Assembly: GCF_003696305.1 (NCBI RefSeq)
Contig: NZ_RFFK01000006.1
Location: 186,001-250,000, forward strand
Source: Pseudomonas sp. AOB-7
GTDB lineage: Bacteria > Pseudomonadota > Gammaproteobacteria > Pseudomonadales > Pseudomonadaceae
Direction: 5' to 3'
DNA length: 64,000 nt
Below, one piece after another: positions 30,117 to 41,158 of this stretch. The translations under genes were made by a program, and so were the position numbers. Below the pieces are notes generated by a model. It worked only from the letters and a program-made list of their open reading frames with translations. It did no database searches and was not told the DNA's origin. Positions within the stretch are counted from its first letter, which is position 1. Every line of letters starts with the position of its first letter.

Positions 30117-31034
30117 TCAGGATTCGGCCAGCGCCTCGAGAAAACTTTCCAGCACCAGGTGCGCGCGGCGGCCCTTGCGCGTCACCGCCGCCAGGCTGAT
30201 GTCGTAGAAGCGGCTGGCGGCCTTGAGCGCGCGCAGGCGCCCCTGCTGCACCCAGGCCTGGGCGTAGTGGTCGGGCAGGTAGCCGATATAGCGTCCGGTG
30301 AGGATCAGGAAGGCCATGCCCTCGCGGTCCGAGGCGCTGGCCGTGCAGTTCAGCGCCTGGTAATGGTTCTGCACCTCCGGCGGCAGGCGGAAGGTCGGGG
30401 CGATGGCCTCCTGGGCGTTGAGGCGCTCGTCCTCCAGCTGCTGGTCGTCGACGTAGAAGAGCGGATGGCCGACCGCGCAGTAGAGCAGCGAGCGCTCGTC
30501 GTACAGGGTCTGGTACTCCAGGCCGGACAGCGCGCCGACCTGCGGCACCACGCCGACATGCAGGCGGCCGTCGAGCACGCCTTGTTCCACCTCCGACGGC
30601 GGCGTCATGCGGATATGGATACGCACGTCCGGGCCCTGCGCCTTGAGCCGCGCCAGGGCGTTGGTGATGCGCATGTGCGGGATGGTCACCAGGTTGTCGG
30701 TCAGGCCGATGTTCAGCTCGCCGCGCAGATGGCGGTGCAGGCCGTTGACCTCGGTGCGAAAGCTCTCCAGCGCCGCCAGCAGCTGCAGGGTGCTCTGGTA
30801 CACCTCGCGGCCTTCCTCGGTCAGGGCGAAGCCGGCGCGGCCGCGCTGGCACAGGCGCAGGCCGAGGCGCTGCTCCAGGTCGCTCATCTGCTGGCTGATG
30901 GCCGAACGGCCGATGCCCAGCGCACTTTCCGCGGCGGAAAAACCGCCGCATTCCACCACGCTGCGAAACAGCTTGAGCAGGCGGATTTCAAAGTCGCTGA
31001 CCTGGGCCAGTGGATCGGGGCGGCGGCTGCTCAT
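30117..31034 (-). CDS. bauR: LysR-type regulator, probable BauR
   Basis: 305 residues. The N-terminal winged helix-turn-helix (FSAAESALGIGRSAISQQMSDLEQRLG, residues 32-58) is typical of LysR proteins and the rest is the inducer-binding domain. It is divergent from bauA, as PA0133 (bauR) is from bauA in P. aeruginosa, and so probably activates beta-alanine catabolism. The shared 166-base spacer contains a repeat at 31123-31169. The name rests on position and general match. Confidence 0.8.
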   Translation of the reverse strand: MSSRRPDPLAQVSDFEIRLLKLFRSVVECGGFSAAESALGIGRSAISQQMSDLEQRLGLRLCQRGRAGFALTEEGREVYQSTLQLLAALESFRTEVNGLHRHLRGELNIGLTDNLVTIPHMRITNALARLKAQGPDVRIHIRMTPPSEVEQGVLDGRLHVGVVPQVGALSGLEYQTLYDERSLLYCAVGHPLFYVDDQQLEDERLNAQEAIAPTFRLPPEVQNHYQALNCTASASDREGMAFLILTGRYIGYLPDHYAQAWVQQGRLRALKAASRFYDISLAAVTRKGRRAHLVLESFLEALAES

Positions 31035-31122
31035 TTGTTTAGTAAGCCTTTAACTGAAGATAATAAGAGTGCTGTTTTACTGACTCTATGCCCGTGGCAC
31101 CTTTGCTGGCAACAGATAGGCT

Positions 31123-31169
31123 TTCGTAGGAGCGGCGTTAGCCGCGAATCGCTCTCAGCGGACTACGAA
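31123..31169. repeat. Pseudomonas REP-type palindrome upstream of bauA
   Basis: GTAGGAGCGGCGTTAGCCGC with a GCGGC/GCCGC stem is the familiar Pseudomonas REP core. An outer TTCGTAG (31123-31129) and CTACGAA (31163-31169) pair around it. It lies between bauR and bauA and ends 31 bases before the bauA start. Confidence 0.75.
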
Positions 31170-31200
31170 TCACCCAAACACCGCCAGCCCGAGGCTCCCG

Positions 31201-32547
31201 ATGAACATGCCGCAGACCGCCACCCCCTCCCTGGCCAGCCAGCTCAAGCTGGATGCCCACTGGATGCCGTTTTCCGCCAACCGCCAGTTCCAGCGCGACC
31301 CGCGGATCATCGTCGGTGCCGAAGGCAGCTGGCTGTTCGACGATGCCGGCCGCAAGATCTACGACAGCCTGTCCGGCCTGTGGACCTGCGGCGCCGGCCA
31401 CTCGCGCAAGGAAATCCAGGAGGCCGTGGCCAAGCAGCTCGGCACCCTCGACTACTCGCCGGGCTTCCAGTACGGCCACCCCTTGTCCTTCCAGCTGGCC
31501 GAGCAGATCGCCGACCTGATGCCGGGCGAGCTCAACCACGTGTTCTTCACCGGCTCCGGCTCCGAGTGCGCCGACACCGCGGTGAAGATGGCCAAGGCCT
31601 ACTGGCGCCTGAAGGGCCAGCCGGCCAAGACTAAGTTCATCGGCCGCGCCCGCGGCTACCACGGCGTCAATATCGCCGGCACCTCGCTCGGCGGCATCGG
31701 CGGCAACCGCAAGATGTACGGCCAGTTCATGGACGTCGACCACCTGCCGCACACCCTCCAGCCTCACCTGGCCTACACCAACGGCATGGCCGAGAGCGGC
31801 GGCGTCGAGCTGGCCAACGAGCTGCTCAAGTTGATCGAGCTGCACGACGCCTCCAACATCGCCGCGGTGATAGTCGAGCCGATGTCCGGCTCGGCCGGCG
31901 TCATCGTGCCGCCCAAGGGCTACCTGCAGCGCCTGCGCGAGATCTGCACCCAGCACAATATCCTGCTGATCTTCGACGAGGTGATCACCGCCTTCGGCCG
32001 CATGGGCAAGTGGAGCGGCGCGGAATACTTCGGTGTGACCCCGGACATCATCAACGCCGCCAAGCAGATCACCAACGGCGCCATCCCGCTCGGCGCGGTG
32101 GTGGCCTCCAGCGAGATCTACAACACCTTCATGCAGCAGCCGTCGCCCGAGCATATGGTCGAGTTCACCCACGGCTACACCTACTCGGCCCACCCGGTGG
32201 CCTGCGCCGCCGGCCTGGCCTCGCTGGAGCTGCTCAAACGCGAGAACCTGATCCAGCAGGCGGCCGAGCTGGCGCCGCAGTTCGGCCAGGCGCTGCATGG
32301 CCTCAAGGGCAGCAAGCACGTGGTCGACATCCGCAACTGCGGCCTGGCCGGCGCCATCCAGATCGCCGCGCGCGACGGCGACCCGGTGATCCGCCCGTTC
32401 GAGGCCGGGCTGAAACTGTGGAAGGCCGGCTTCTACGTGCGCTTCGGTGGCGACACCCTGCAGTTCGGGCCGACCTTCAACGCCCGGATGGACGACCTCG
32501 ACCGCCTGTTCAACGCCGTCGGCGAGACCCTGAACAGCCTGGACTGA
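31201..32547 (+). CDS. bauA: Beta-alanine/omega-amino acid:pyruvate aminotransferase
   Basis: 448 residues, class III aminotransferase. The PLP lysine is Lys288 in INAAKQITNGAIPLGAV; FFTGSGSECADTAVKMAKAY near residue 117 and IFDEVITAFGRMGKWSG near 258 are family blocks. It moves the amino group of beta-alanine (and other omega-amines) to pyruvate, giving malonate semialdehyde and alanine. It lies directly upstream of the semialdehyde dehydrogenase gene bauC and divergent from the LysR regulator. Confidence 0.94.
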   Translation: MNMPQTATPSLASQLKLDAHWMPFSANRQFQRDPRIIVGAEGSWLFDDAGRKIYDSLSGLWTCGAGHSRKEIQEAVAKQLGTLDYSPGFQYGHPLSFQLAEQIADLMPGELNHVFFTGSGSECADTAVKMAKAYWRLKGQPAKTKFIGRARGYHGVNIAGTSLGGIGGNRKMYGQFMDVDHLPHTLQPHLAYTNGMAESGGVELANELLKLIELHDASNIAAVIVEPMSGSAGVIVPPKGYLQRLREICTQHNILLIFDEVITAFGRMGKWSGAEYFGVTPDIINAAKQITNGAIPLGAVVASSEIYNTFMQQPSPEHMVEFTHGYTYSAHPVACAAGLASLELLKRENLIQQAAELAPQFGQALHGLKGSKHVVDIRNCGLAGAIQIAARDGDPVIRPFEAGLKLWKAGFYVRFGGDTLQFGPTFNARMDDLDRLFNAVGETLNSLD

Positions 32548-32557
32548 CGCCTTTTCT

Positions 32558-32583
32558 CCCCACTTCCTTATAGGGGAGTGGGG
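32558..32583 (+). promoter_or_regulatory. Hairpin between bauA and bauC
   Basis: CCCCACT (32558-32564) pairs with AGTGGGG (32577-32583). There is no T run, so it is more likely an mRNA-stability or partial attenuation element between two co-transcribed genes than a terminator. Confidence 0.5.
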
Positions 32584-32637
32584 CCGGGGAGAGGGCCTCA
32601 GGCCCACCCCGCAATTCATTCGATAACGGAGAGCCCC

Positions 32638-34134
<1,497 letters not shown>

Positions 34135-34157
34135 GGTGAGCTGAAGCGTTGCAGCAG

Positions 34158-34183
34158 AGGCCGGTCGCAAGACCGGCCTTTTT
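34158..34183 (+). terminator. Rho-independent terminator after bauC
   Basis: AGGCCGGTC and GACCGGCCT pair around GCAA, followed by TTTTT. It ends the bauAC message 24 bases after the stop. Confidence 0.85.
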
Positions 34184-34258
34184 GCTATCGGCCCTATGCG
34201 TATCTCCCAGCGGCCGCCTCTGGTACAACAGCCGGCAGGTAGAAAAGGGAGATGCACG

Positions 34259-35086
34259 ATGACCGAAGCATTCAAGCTGGAGCTGCACACATACCTCGAG
34301 CGCCTGGGTTACTCCTCGGCGCCACCTCCGACCCTCGACACCCTGCGCGAGCTGCAGGCGCGGCATACCGCCGAGTTCCCCTTCGAAACCCTGGCGAGCA
34401 TGCTGCGCGTGCCGGTGCAGGTCGAACCCGCCGCGATCCAGGACAAGCTGCTGCGTCAGGGGCGCGGCGGTTACTGCTTCGAGCTCAACCGCCTGTTTCT
34501 GCTGCTGTTGCAGGCGCTGGGCTTCGACGCGCGCGGCCTGACCGGGCGGGTGGTGATGGGCGGGCCGGAGGATGCCCAGCCGGCGCGCACCCATATGCTG
34601 GTGCTGGTGACCCTGGACGGCGTGCGCTACATCGCCGACGTCGGCTTCGGCGGCATGGTTCCGACCGGCCCGCTGCGGCTGGACAGCGAGGCGCAGCAGG
34701 CCACGCCGCACGAGCCCTACCGCCTGACGCTGGTGGACGGCACCTATACCTTGCGGGCGCTGGTGGCCGGCAGCTGGCGGGCGATGTACCTGTTCGATCT
34801 GCAGAAGGTGGCGGATATCGATTACGTGGTCGGCAACTGGTACGTGTGCACCCATCCGGATTCGCCCTTTCTCGGCCAGATGATCGCGGCCCGCACCGGG
34901 CCGGGCCTGCGCAAGACGCTGAACAAAGGCAGTTTCGCCATCCATCGCCTGGGGCAGGACAGCGAGCGGGTGCAGCTGCAGAGCGTCGACGCGGTACTGG
35001 AGGTATTGCGCGATGAGTTCGGCATTCGGGTGCCGGAGCATCCCGAGTTGCGGGGGATTATCGAGCGGTTGATTGCGGGGGCGTGA
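34259..35086 (+). CDS. nat: Arylamine N-acetyltransferase
   Basis: 275 residues from the ATG at 34259, with AAGGGAG about 9 bases upstream. The catalytic triad is visible as Cys73 (RGGYCFELN), His112 (RTHMLVLV) and Asp127 (IADVGFGG). The enzyme transfers acetyl from acetyl-CoA to arylamines and hydrazines, including isoniazid-type compounds; its natural substrate in Pseudomonas is unclear. It stands alone after the bauC terminator. Confidence 0.92.
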   Translation: MTEAFKLELHTYLERLGYSSAPPPTLDTLRELQARHTAEFPFETLASMLRVPVQVEPAAIQDKLLRQGRGGYCFELNRLFLLLLQALGFDARGLTGRVVMGGPEDAQPARTHMLVLVTLDGVRYIADVGFGGMVPTGPLRLDSEAQQATPHEPYRLTLVDGTYTLRALVAGSWRAMYLFDLQKVADIDYVVGNWYVCTHPDSPFLGQMIAARTGPGLRKTLNKGSFAIHRLGQDSERVQLQSVDAVLEVLRDEFGIRVPEHPELRGIIERLIAGA

Positions 35087-35612
35087 GCTGAGGCCTGCTG
35101 GTATCCCCGGCCGCTAGCCGCCTGTGGGAGGGGCTAGGGGAGAGGGTGCTTTTGGCTTTTTGCACTCCGACGCCGCTTGTTCGTCGTCCGTTATTACGGT
35201 TGACTCGCTTCGCTCGCCCTTCGGGCCAGCCTGCGGCTGTTACCAAGCTTCGCTTCGTATCACCCTTACGGCGACTCACTTTTTTCAAACGCCGGATGGC
35301 CGGCCCCGCAAAAAAGTAAGCAAAAACGCTGTGCCCCGCCATCCGGAACTAGGCGTCCCCGTCATGCTGCGCTCGACTCCCCTCACTCCATCGTTGCTCC
35401 AGGGGCCGGCGTACATGGGCCGTCCATGGGCCTTTACGCCTCTCGCCGCATCCATGCGGCTCGCGCCCTTCCGCAACGATTCCGCTCGGCCTCCTGAAGG
35501 GGCGTTTGGCGGCGGCTGATCGTTCGCGGTCTAAAAGCACGGCCGATGTCGTGTCGGGTTGGCGCAGGTGTTGTGAACGCAATGGCTGATAACGCGAAGC
35601 TTGTCCACCGCT
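35087..35612. other. Gene-free stretch rich in small hairpins (dispersed-repeat type)
   Basis: No credible gene in 526 bases. The part at about 35195-35285 is a chain of tiny perfect stems (CGCTTCGCTCG, GCCCTTCGGGC, GCCTGCGGC, AAGCTTCGCTT). A run AAAAAAGTAAGCAAAAACGC follows at about 35311, and GGCCTCCTGAAGGGGC lies near 35490. I recall similar text in the intergenic regions of other pseudomonads, where it yields spurious short proteins. It may be a multi-copy element or a structured RNA. Confidence 0.5.
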
Positions 35613-36437
35613 TCACTGTTTCGCTGTGGCCTTCCGATTCCGCACATACAGCGCCTCACCGCCCGTCGCACTGCTGCCGCGCACCTGCAGCTCAAACCGC
35701 TTCGCATGCCCCTTGATCAAATCGCTGAGCTTCTTGAAGCCGTATAGCCGGGCATCGAATGCCGGGCGCAGTTTGCTGATGTTCGAGCCGAGGGCGCCGA
35801 GTTGGATCCAGCCGTCCTCGTCGTCGCTGTCGTCGATGACCTTGGCGATAAATTCCACCGGTACCTTCTGTACCTTCGGCTTGGCGGATGCCTTGGCCGG
35901 TTCGGTGGCTGTGGTCTCGCCAGCGACGGCTTTGGTCTTGTCGCCATTGCTGGGCGGTTCTTCCGCTGCCTCGGCGGCGTCGGCGCGAAGGATTTCCGTA
36001 TAGATGAACTTGTCGCAGGCCGAGACGAAGGGCGAGGGGGTCTTCTCCTCGCCGAAGCCGTAGACGGTCAGCCCTTCCTCGCGCAGGCGCGCCGCCAGCC
36101 GGGTGAAGTCGCTGTCGCTGGAGACCAGGCAGAAGCCATCGAAGCGCCGGGTATAGAGCAGGTCCATGGCGTCGATGATCAGCGAGCTGTCGGTGGCGTT
36201 CTTGCCCTTGGTGTAGGCGAACTGCTGGATCGGCTGGATGGAGTGGTCGAGCAGCACCTTTTTCCAGCCGCCCAGGTTGGGCAGTGTCCAGTCGCCATAG
36301 ATGCGCTTGACGCTGGCGACACCGTATTTGGCGATTTCCTCGAACAGGCCTTCGACTATGGCGGCGGGGGCGTTGTCGGCGTCGATCAGCACCGCGAGGT
36401 GCTTCTGCTGGCGGGAGGCGGGGGCTTTGGCGGCCAT
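35613..36437 (-). CDS. NYN-domain nuclease with LOTUS/OST-HTH domain
   Basis: 274 residues. Residues 13-150 form a NYN (LabA/DUF88) domain of the PIN-like nuclease fold: acidic residues in VLIDADNAP, ATDSSLIIDAMDLLY and CLVSSDSDFTRLA could bind the metal. A lysine/proline/alanine linker (about 155-195) leads to a C-terminal OST-HTH/LOTUS RNA-binding domain (VEFIAKVIDDSDDEDGWIQL ... FKKLSDLI). Proteins of this layout are thought to process RNA. No operon partner is evident. Confidence 0.85.
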   Translation of the reverse strand: MAAKAPASRQQKHLAVLIDADNAPAAIVEGLFEEIAKYGVASVKRIYGDWTLPNLGGWKKVLLDHSIQPIQQFAYTKGKNATDSSLIIDAMDLLYTRRFDGFCLVSSDSDFTRLAARLREEGLTVYGFGEEKTPSPFVSACDKFIYTEILRADAAEAAEEPPSNGDKTKAVAGETTATEPAKASAKPKVQKVPVEFIAKVIDDSDDEDGWIQLGALGSNISKLRPAFDARLYGFKKLSDLIKGHAKRFELQVRGSSATGGEALYVRNRKATAKQ

Positions 36438-36580
36438 GCGGCATCCTTGCGAGAGAGGATGCCTGACCTTACTGCGAATGCTGGCGCGATGCCAGAGCGT
36501 CGATGCCAGTGGTATTCGCGCGGGGCGGGGCGCTCAACCCGTCCCGGGTCGAGCGCAACTTCCCCGTTGCGGAACGGGCG

Positions 36581-36817
36581 TTACTGCTCGCCCTTCAGCG
36601 CGCCGCTCAGGCCGAACATCAGCACCAGCAGGTTGGCGTCCGGTTTGGCTTGCGTCGGCGCCGGTTTGCGCGGCGGGGCGCTGGGGCAGGCTTCGGTGGC
36701 GCTGCAGTCGCGGGCTTCCAGCACGCGCGGGGCGGGTTCCTGCCAGGCAGCGGCGGCAATGGCCGTGACGCTGAGGGCGAGGCCGAGGAATAAACCTCGT
36801 GCTGTTTCTAATTTCAT
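36581..36817 (-). CDS. Small exported protein of unknown function
   Basis: 78 residues from the ATG at 36817, with AAGGGG 8 bases upstream. A hydrophobic N-terminal segment (GLFLGLALSVTAIAAAAW, residues 8-25) is a signal peptide or anchor. A short proline/alanine/lysine-rich part with two cysteines (DCSATEAC) follows, and the C-terminus is again hydrophobic (NLLVLMFGLSGAL). I do not recognise the family. Codon use resembles neighbouring genes, supporting that it is real. Confidence 0.55.
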   Translation of the reverse strand: MKLETARGLFLGLALSVTAIAAAAWQEPAPRVLEARDCSATEACPSAPPRKPAPTQAKPDANLLVLMFGLSGALKGEQ

Positions 36818-37157
36818 TTTGATAACCCCTTGAAAGCGCTGCCAAACGCTGTTCGCTAAACCTAGATCACCCACCGTTCGGTCGTGGTCTTGCGCGACGA
36901 ACGGTCACTGCCTATGGCTGGCACCACCTGGGGGCTGTGCTGGGACACGGGCCAGCCCGGTTGGTTCAATCTGTGTGCGGGTAACGCCCAGGCGTCACCT
37001 TTGGTGCCTTTGGGAGCACCCTGTAGCAGCCGGCCTTGGCGGTGGGTAAGCGGGGCCAGAGTGGCGCAGCTGATCCTGCTGCCCGGCGCAAAGCTGCGGG
37101 GCAGAGCCACGTCCTGGTGATGGTGGTGCGAAAAGATCGCCCGTAGGCGGCAAACAG
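36818..37157 (+). other. Gene-free stretch leading to a plus-strand terminator
   Basis: No convincing gene in 340 bases on either strand. The stretch contains an inverted repeat (CCGTTCG near 36873 and CGAACGG near 36898) and ends at a hairpin/T-run oriented for plus-strand transcription, although no plus-strand gene precedes it. A possible -35 TTGAAA lies near 36831 with no clear -10. It may encode a small RNA of up to about 330 bases; see findings. Confidence 0.35.
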
Positions 37158-37189
37158 ATGCCGGCGCTGGGCCGGCATGTATGTTTTTT
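37158..37189 (+). terminator. Plus-strand terminator without an obvious upstream gene
   Basis: ATGCCGGC and GCCGGCAT form an 8-bp stem with a 5-nt loop (37158-37178). Five bases later comes TTTTTT (37184-37189). The minus-strand side lacks a T run, so it does not serve the inaA-like gene. Confidence 0.6.
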
Positions 37190-37235
37190 AAGCAAGAGGC
37201 GTACCGTGAATCTCTGGCAGCGTTGTCGACCCCGG

Positions 37236-37928
37236 CTAGCCCAGGCCATTGGCGCCGCCGGCGAATACCTGGCGATAGCCCTGCAGCAGCTGCTGCCAGT
37301 CTGCGTCCGACCAGGGGCTGTGGCGCCGCAGCTGGCGCAGGTCGTGGCGCGCGGCGCGTACCCGGCTGAGGCGCCGGCGGCTCTTTTCCAGGTCGAGCAG
37401 GGCCACCTGCGGGGTGTCGCCGTCCAGGCGTACGAAGACATGCTTGGCGTATAGGCAGCCGTGCTGCCAGCGGCCCAGGTGCATGCGCGCCAGGGTGGCG
37501 CCGATCTGTTGCAGCAGCTGTGCGTGTCGCGCTTCGCCGCAGGCCTGGCGGCCGCCGTCGGCGTACCAGCTCTCGATATCTGCGAAACCGTCCAGCGCCG
37601 CGGTGACCAGCAGGCCGCGCCAGCCCTGTTGCGGGTCGCGTTCGACGCCGCAGTAGATCAGCTGCGGCACGGCCACGCCGAGGGCGTCGAGGGCGCGCAG
37701 CGCCTTGCGTTCGCGCAGCACGGTGGGGCGGCCCCTGGGGTGCAGCAGGCTGCGATAGAGGTGGCCGACCTGGCGCTTGGCGTACCAGACCGCGTCCTGC
37801 CGTTGCAGGCGCTGCACACCGCTTTCGCCGCCGCGGCGCTGGTTGGGCTCTTCCACCCATTCGCCGCGCAGTTGCCACCAATGTTGAAAGGGGTGTTGCT
37901 GGGTGTCGCCAGAGGTACCGAGGGTCAT
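37236..37928 (-). CDS. inaA: InaA-like lipopolysaccharide kinase family protein
   Basis: 230 residues from the ATG at 37928. The Kdo/WaaP-like kinase fold is suggested by VWYAKRQVGHLYRSLLHPRG near residue 47 (ATP-lysine), the catalytic-loop segment HLGRWQHGCLYAKHVFV near 148 and the VALLDLEKSRR motif near 176 (in place of DFD/DFG). The family includes Pseudomonas InaA, induced by weak acids, and LPS-core kinases. No waa genes are nearby. The substrate is unknown. Confidence 0.75.
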   Translation of the reverse strand: MTLGTSGDTQQHPFQHWWQLRGEWVEEPNQRRGGESGVQRLQRQDAVWYAKRQVGHLYRSLLHPRGRPTVLRERKALRALDALGVAVPQLIYCGVERDPQQGWRGLLVTAALDGFADIESWYADGGRQACGEARHAQLLQQIGATLARMHLGRWQHGCLYAKHVFVRLDGDTPQVALLDLEKSRRRLSRVRAARHDLRQLRRHSPWSDADWQQLLQGYRQVFAGGANGLG

Positions 37929-38238
37929 GGTCGTTGTTCTTTTGCCTGTCTGTCCGGGCTGCCCGCGCCCTCGGGGGCAGCCATTCGGGTGCGCCGGCGC
38001 AGCCGACACGGGGACAAACTAAGCAAAGCTCGCGGTCAAGTCCATAGAAAGCTATGCAGCGGTCGGGCGTTTGGCGCCGTGCGCCGTGTTGCGAATTGCA
38101 CGCCCCGGGGCGCCGGGACTGGCCGTCGCATGTGGCAAGGGGCGCGACGGGGCAGGGGGCTCAGTGTGCACGGCGCACCCTGCCGGGCCGTCGCCGGTAT
38201 CATCTGGCCGCGCGCCGCGCCGGCTTGGAGGCCGCCCA
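37929..38238. other. Gene-free stretch between inaA-like gene and groEL terminator
   Basis: Very GC-rich, 310 bases. It should hold the promoter of the inaA-like gene, reading to the left, but no clear -10/-35 pair could be picked. Short palindromes such as CCCCGGGGCGCC near 38103 are present. No coding sequence is supported. Confidence 0.4.
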
Positions 38239-38266
38239 TAAAAAACCCCGCGACGAGCGCGGGGTT
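38239..38266 (-). terminator. Terminator of groESL
   Basis: On the minus strand AACCCCGCG and CGCGGGGTT pair around CTCGT and run into TTTTTTATG, 29 bases after the groEL stop. Confidence 0.85.
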
Positions 38267-38294
38267 CTTGTTACAGCGAGGGAGCCGGGCTGGC

Positions 38295-39953
<1,659 letters not shown>

Positions 39954-39990
39954 TCAGAATTCTTGACGGTTAAACGGAGACTGGCGCGAA

Positions 39991-40284
39991 TCAGGCTTCG
40001 ATGACGGCGAGGATTTCGTTCTCGCCCATCACCAGCAGGTCTTCGCCGTCGACCTTGACGGTGTTGCTGCCGGAGTAGGGGCCGAATACCACCTTGTCAC
40101 CGACCTTGACGGCCAGCGGACGTACTTCGCCGTTGTCCAGCACGCGACCGGTGCCGACGGCGACGATCTCGCCCTGGTTCGGCTTCTCGGCAGCAGAACC
40201 CGGCAGCACGATGCCGCCAGCGGTTTTGGTCTCTTCTTCGCTGCGACGGATCACGACGCGGTCATGCAGAGGACGAAGCTTCAT
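39991..40284 (-). CDS. groES: Co-chaperonin GroES (Hsp10)
   Basis: 97 residues, standard. [20 protein letters not shown] at the start and the mobile loop [20 protein letters not shown] are typical. GroES caps the GroEL chamber. It is the first gene of groESL; AGGAGAG precedes the ATG, and a 150-base leader contains the heat-shock promoter. Confidence 0.99.
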   Translation of the reverse strand: MKLRPLHDRVVIRRSEEETKTAGGIVLPGSAAEKPNQGEIVAVGTGRVLDNGEVRPLAVKVGDKVVFGPYSGSNTVKVDGEDLLVMGENEILAVIEA

Positions 40285-40431
40285 TGTCGATCTCTCCTAA
40301 CAATTGATGGCCAACTTGCCGACTCTTGTGTGGCCGGCGGGTTTGTAAAATCCGGCGGGGCCGGGTGCGGTGCGCGGTGCACACCGCGAAAGTCTGACTG
40401 CCTCGGAGGGCAGGCACCTTGCGGTGACTGC

Positions 40432-40460
40432 TACATGTGGGCGGGCGAGGGTATTTCAAG
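40432..40460 (-). promoter_or_regulatory. Heat-shock (sigma-32) promoter of groESL
   Basis: On the minus strand CTTGAAA (40454-40460) is followed after 12 bases by CCCACATGTA (40432-40441). This matches the sigma-32 pattern CTTGAAA / CCCCATNTA, and it lies about 150 bases upstream of groES. Confidence 0.75.
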
Positions 40461-40553
40461 GGCCGGGGTGCAAATTTTTTGCATCGGCGAGGGAGGTGGC
40501 ATCCGGGATGGCTTGGCGCAAGCGCCAGGGCGTGGCTGTCATCTTGTCGGAGT

Positions 40554-40597
40554 CGGCTGGCTGGCGATCGGCGGGCTGCGGGATCGCCAGCCAGCCG
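40554..40597. repeat. 16-bp perfect inverted repeat after fxsA
   Basis: CGGCTGGCTGGCGATC (40554-40569) and GATCGCCAGCCAGCCG (40582-40597) are perfect inverted copies with a 12-base centre. They lie 30 bases beyond the fxsA stop, in the groES upstream region. No T run is present, so it is more like a dispersed REP-type palindrome than a terminator. Confidence 0.65.
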
Positions 40598-40626
40598 GCT
40601 CCTGTGGGGATCGTTGCGGAGCTGCT

Positions 40627-41091
40627 TCAGTCGCGGCGTTCGTACTCGCCTTCCAGCACATTCGGACGGGGCGCCCCCGGGCGGCTCTGCCCGGCGCGCG
40701 CGGCCATATCGTCGAAGAAGGCGCGCTGGCGCAGGGCCTGTTCCTCGGCGCGGCGGCGCAGCATGCCGACCAGCAGGCGGCGGGTGAAGGGAATCAGGCA
40801 GAGCACGCCGAAGATGTCGCTGATAAAGCCTGGCAGCAGCAGCAGGCCGCCGCCGACGGCGATCAGCAGGCCTTCGAGCATTTCCTGTTCGGGCAGCTCG
40901 CCGCGCGCCAGCTTCTCGCGGGCGCGCCAGGCGGTGGCGACGCCGGCCACGCGTAGCAATACGCTGCCGAGCACGGCGGTGCCGATCACCAGCAGCAGCG
41001 TCGGCAGCACACCGATGGCGCTGCCGACCTGGATCAGCAGGGCCAGCTCGATGATCGGGAACAGCAGGAAGAGAAACAGAAACACACGCAT
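40627..41091 (-). CDS. fxsA: FxsA family membrane protein
   Basis: 154 residues. N-terminal helices (VFLFLFLLFPIIELALLIQVGSAIG) and a second hydrophobic part (LLIAVGGGLLLLPGFISDIFGVLCLI) match FxsA, the inner-membrane protein whose overproduction in E. coli relieves phage T7 exclusion by the F plasmid. The C-terminal tail is charged. Its position next to groESL is common in Pseudomonas. Confidence 0.9.
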   Translation of the reverse strand: MRVFLFLFLLFPIIELALLIQVGSAIGVLPTLLLVIGTAVLGSVLLRVAGVATAWRAREKLARGELPEQEMLEGLLIAVGGGLLLLPGFISDIFGVLCLIPFTRRLLVGMLRRRAEEQALRQRAFFDDMAARAGQSRPGAPRPNVLEGEYERRD

Positions 41092-41158
41092 GGGTCGAAG
41101 TGTCCTTGGCGGAAGTCGGGCTTCCCGTAGGTTCTTAATATGGGGCGCGGCGCTTAAT

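Noticed and set aside
35124..35616. Several 60-130 codon frames between nat and the NYN/LOTUS gene
   Set aside because: They run through hairpin-rich repeat sequence and look like the spurious proteins often predicted from such intergenic elements.
36884..37120. 78-codon plus-strand frame in the gene-free stretch
   Set aside because: No ribosome site, no recognisable motif, and composition unlike neighbouring proteins.
40554..40597. Intrinsic terminator of fxsA
   Set aside because: Strong inverted repeat but no T run on either strand.
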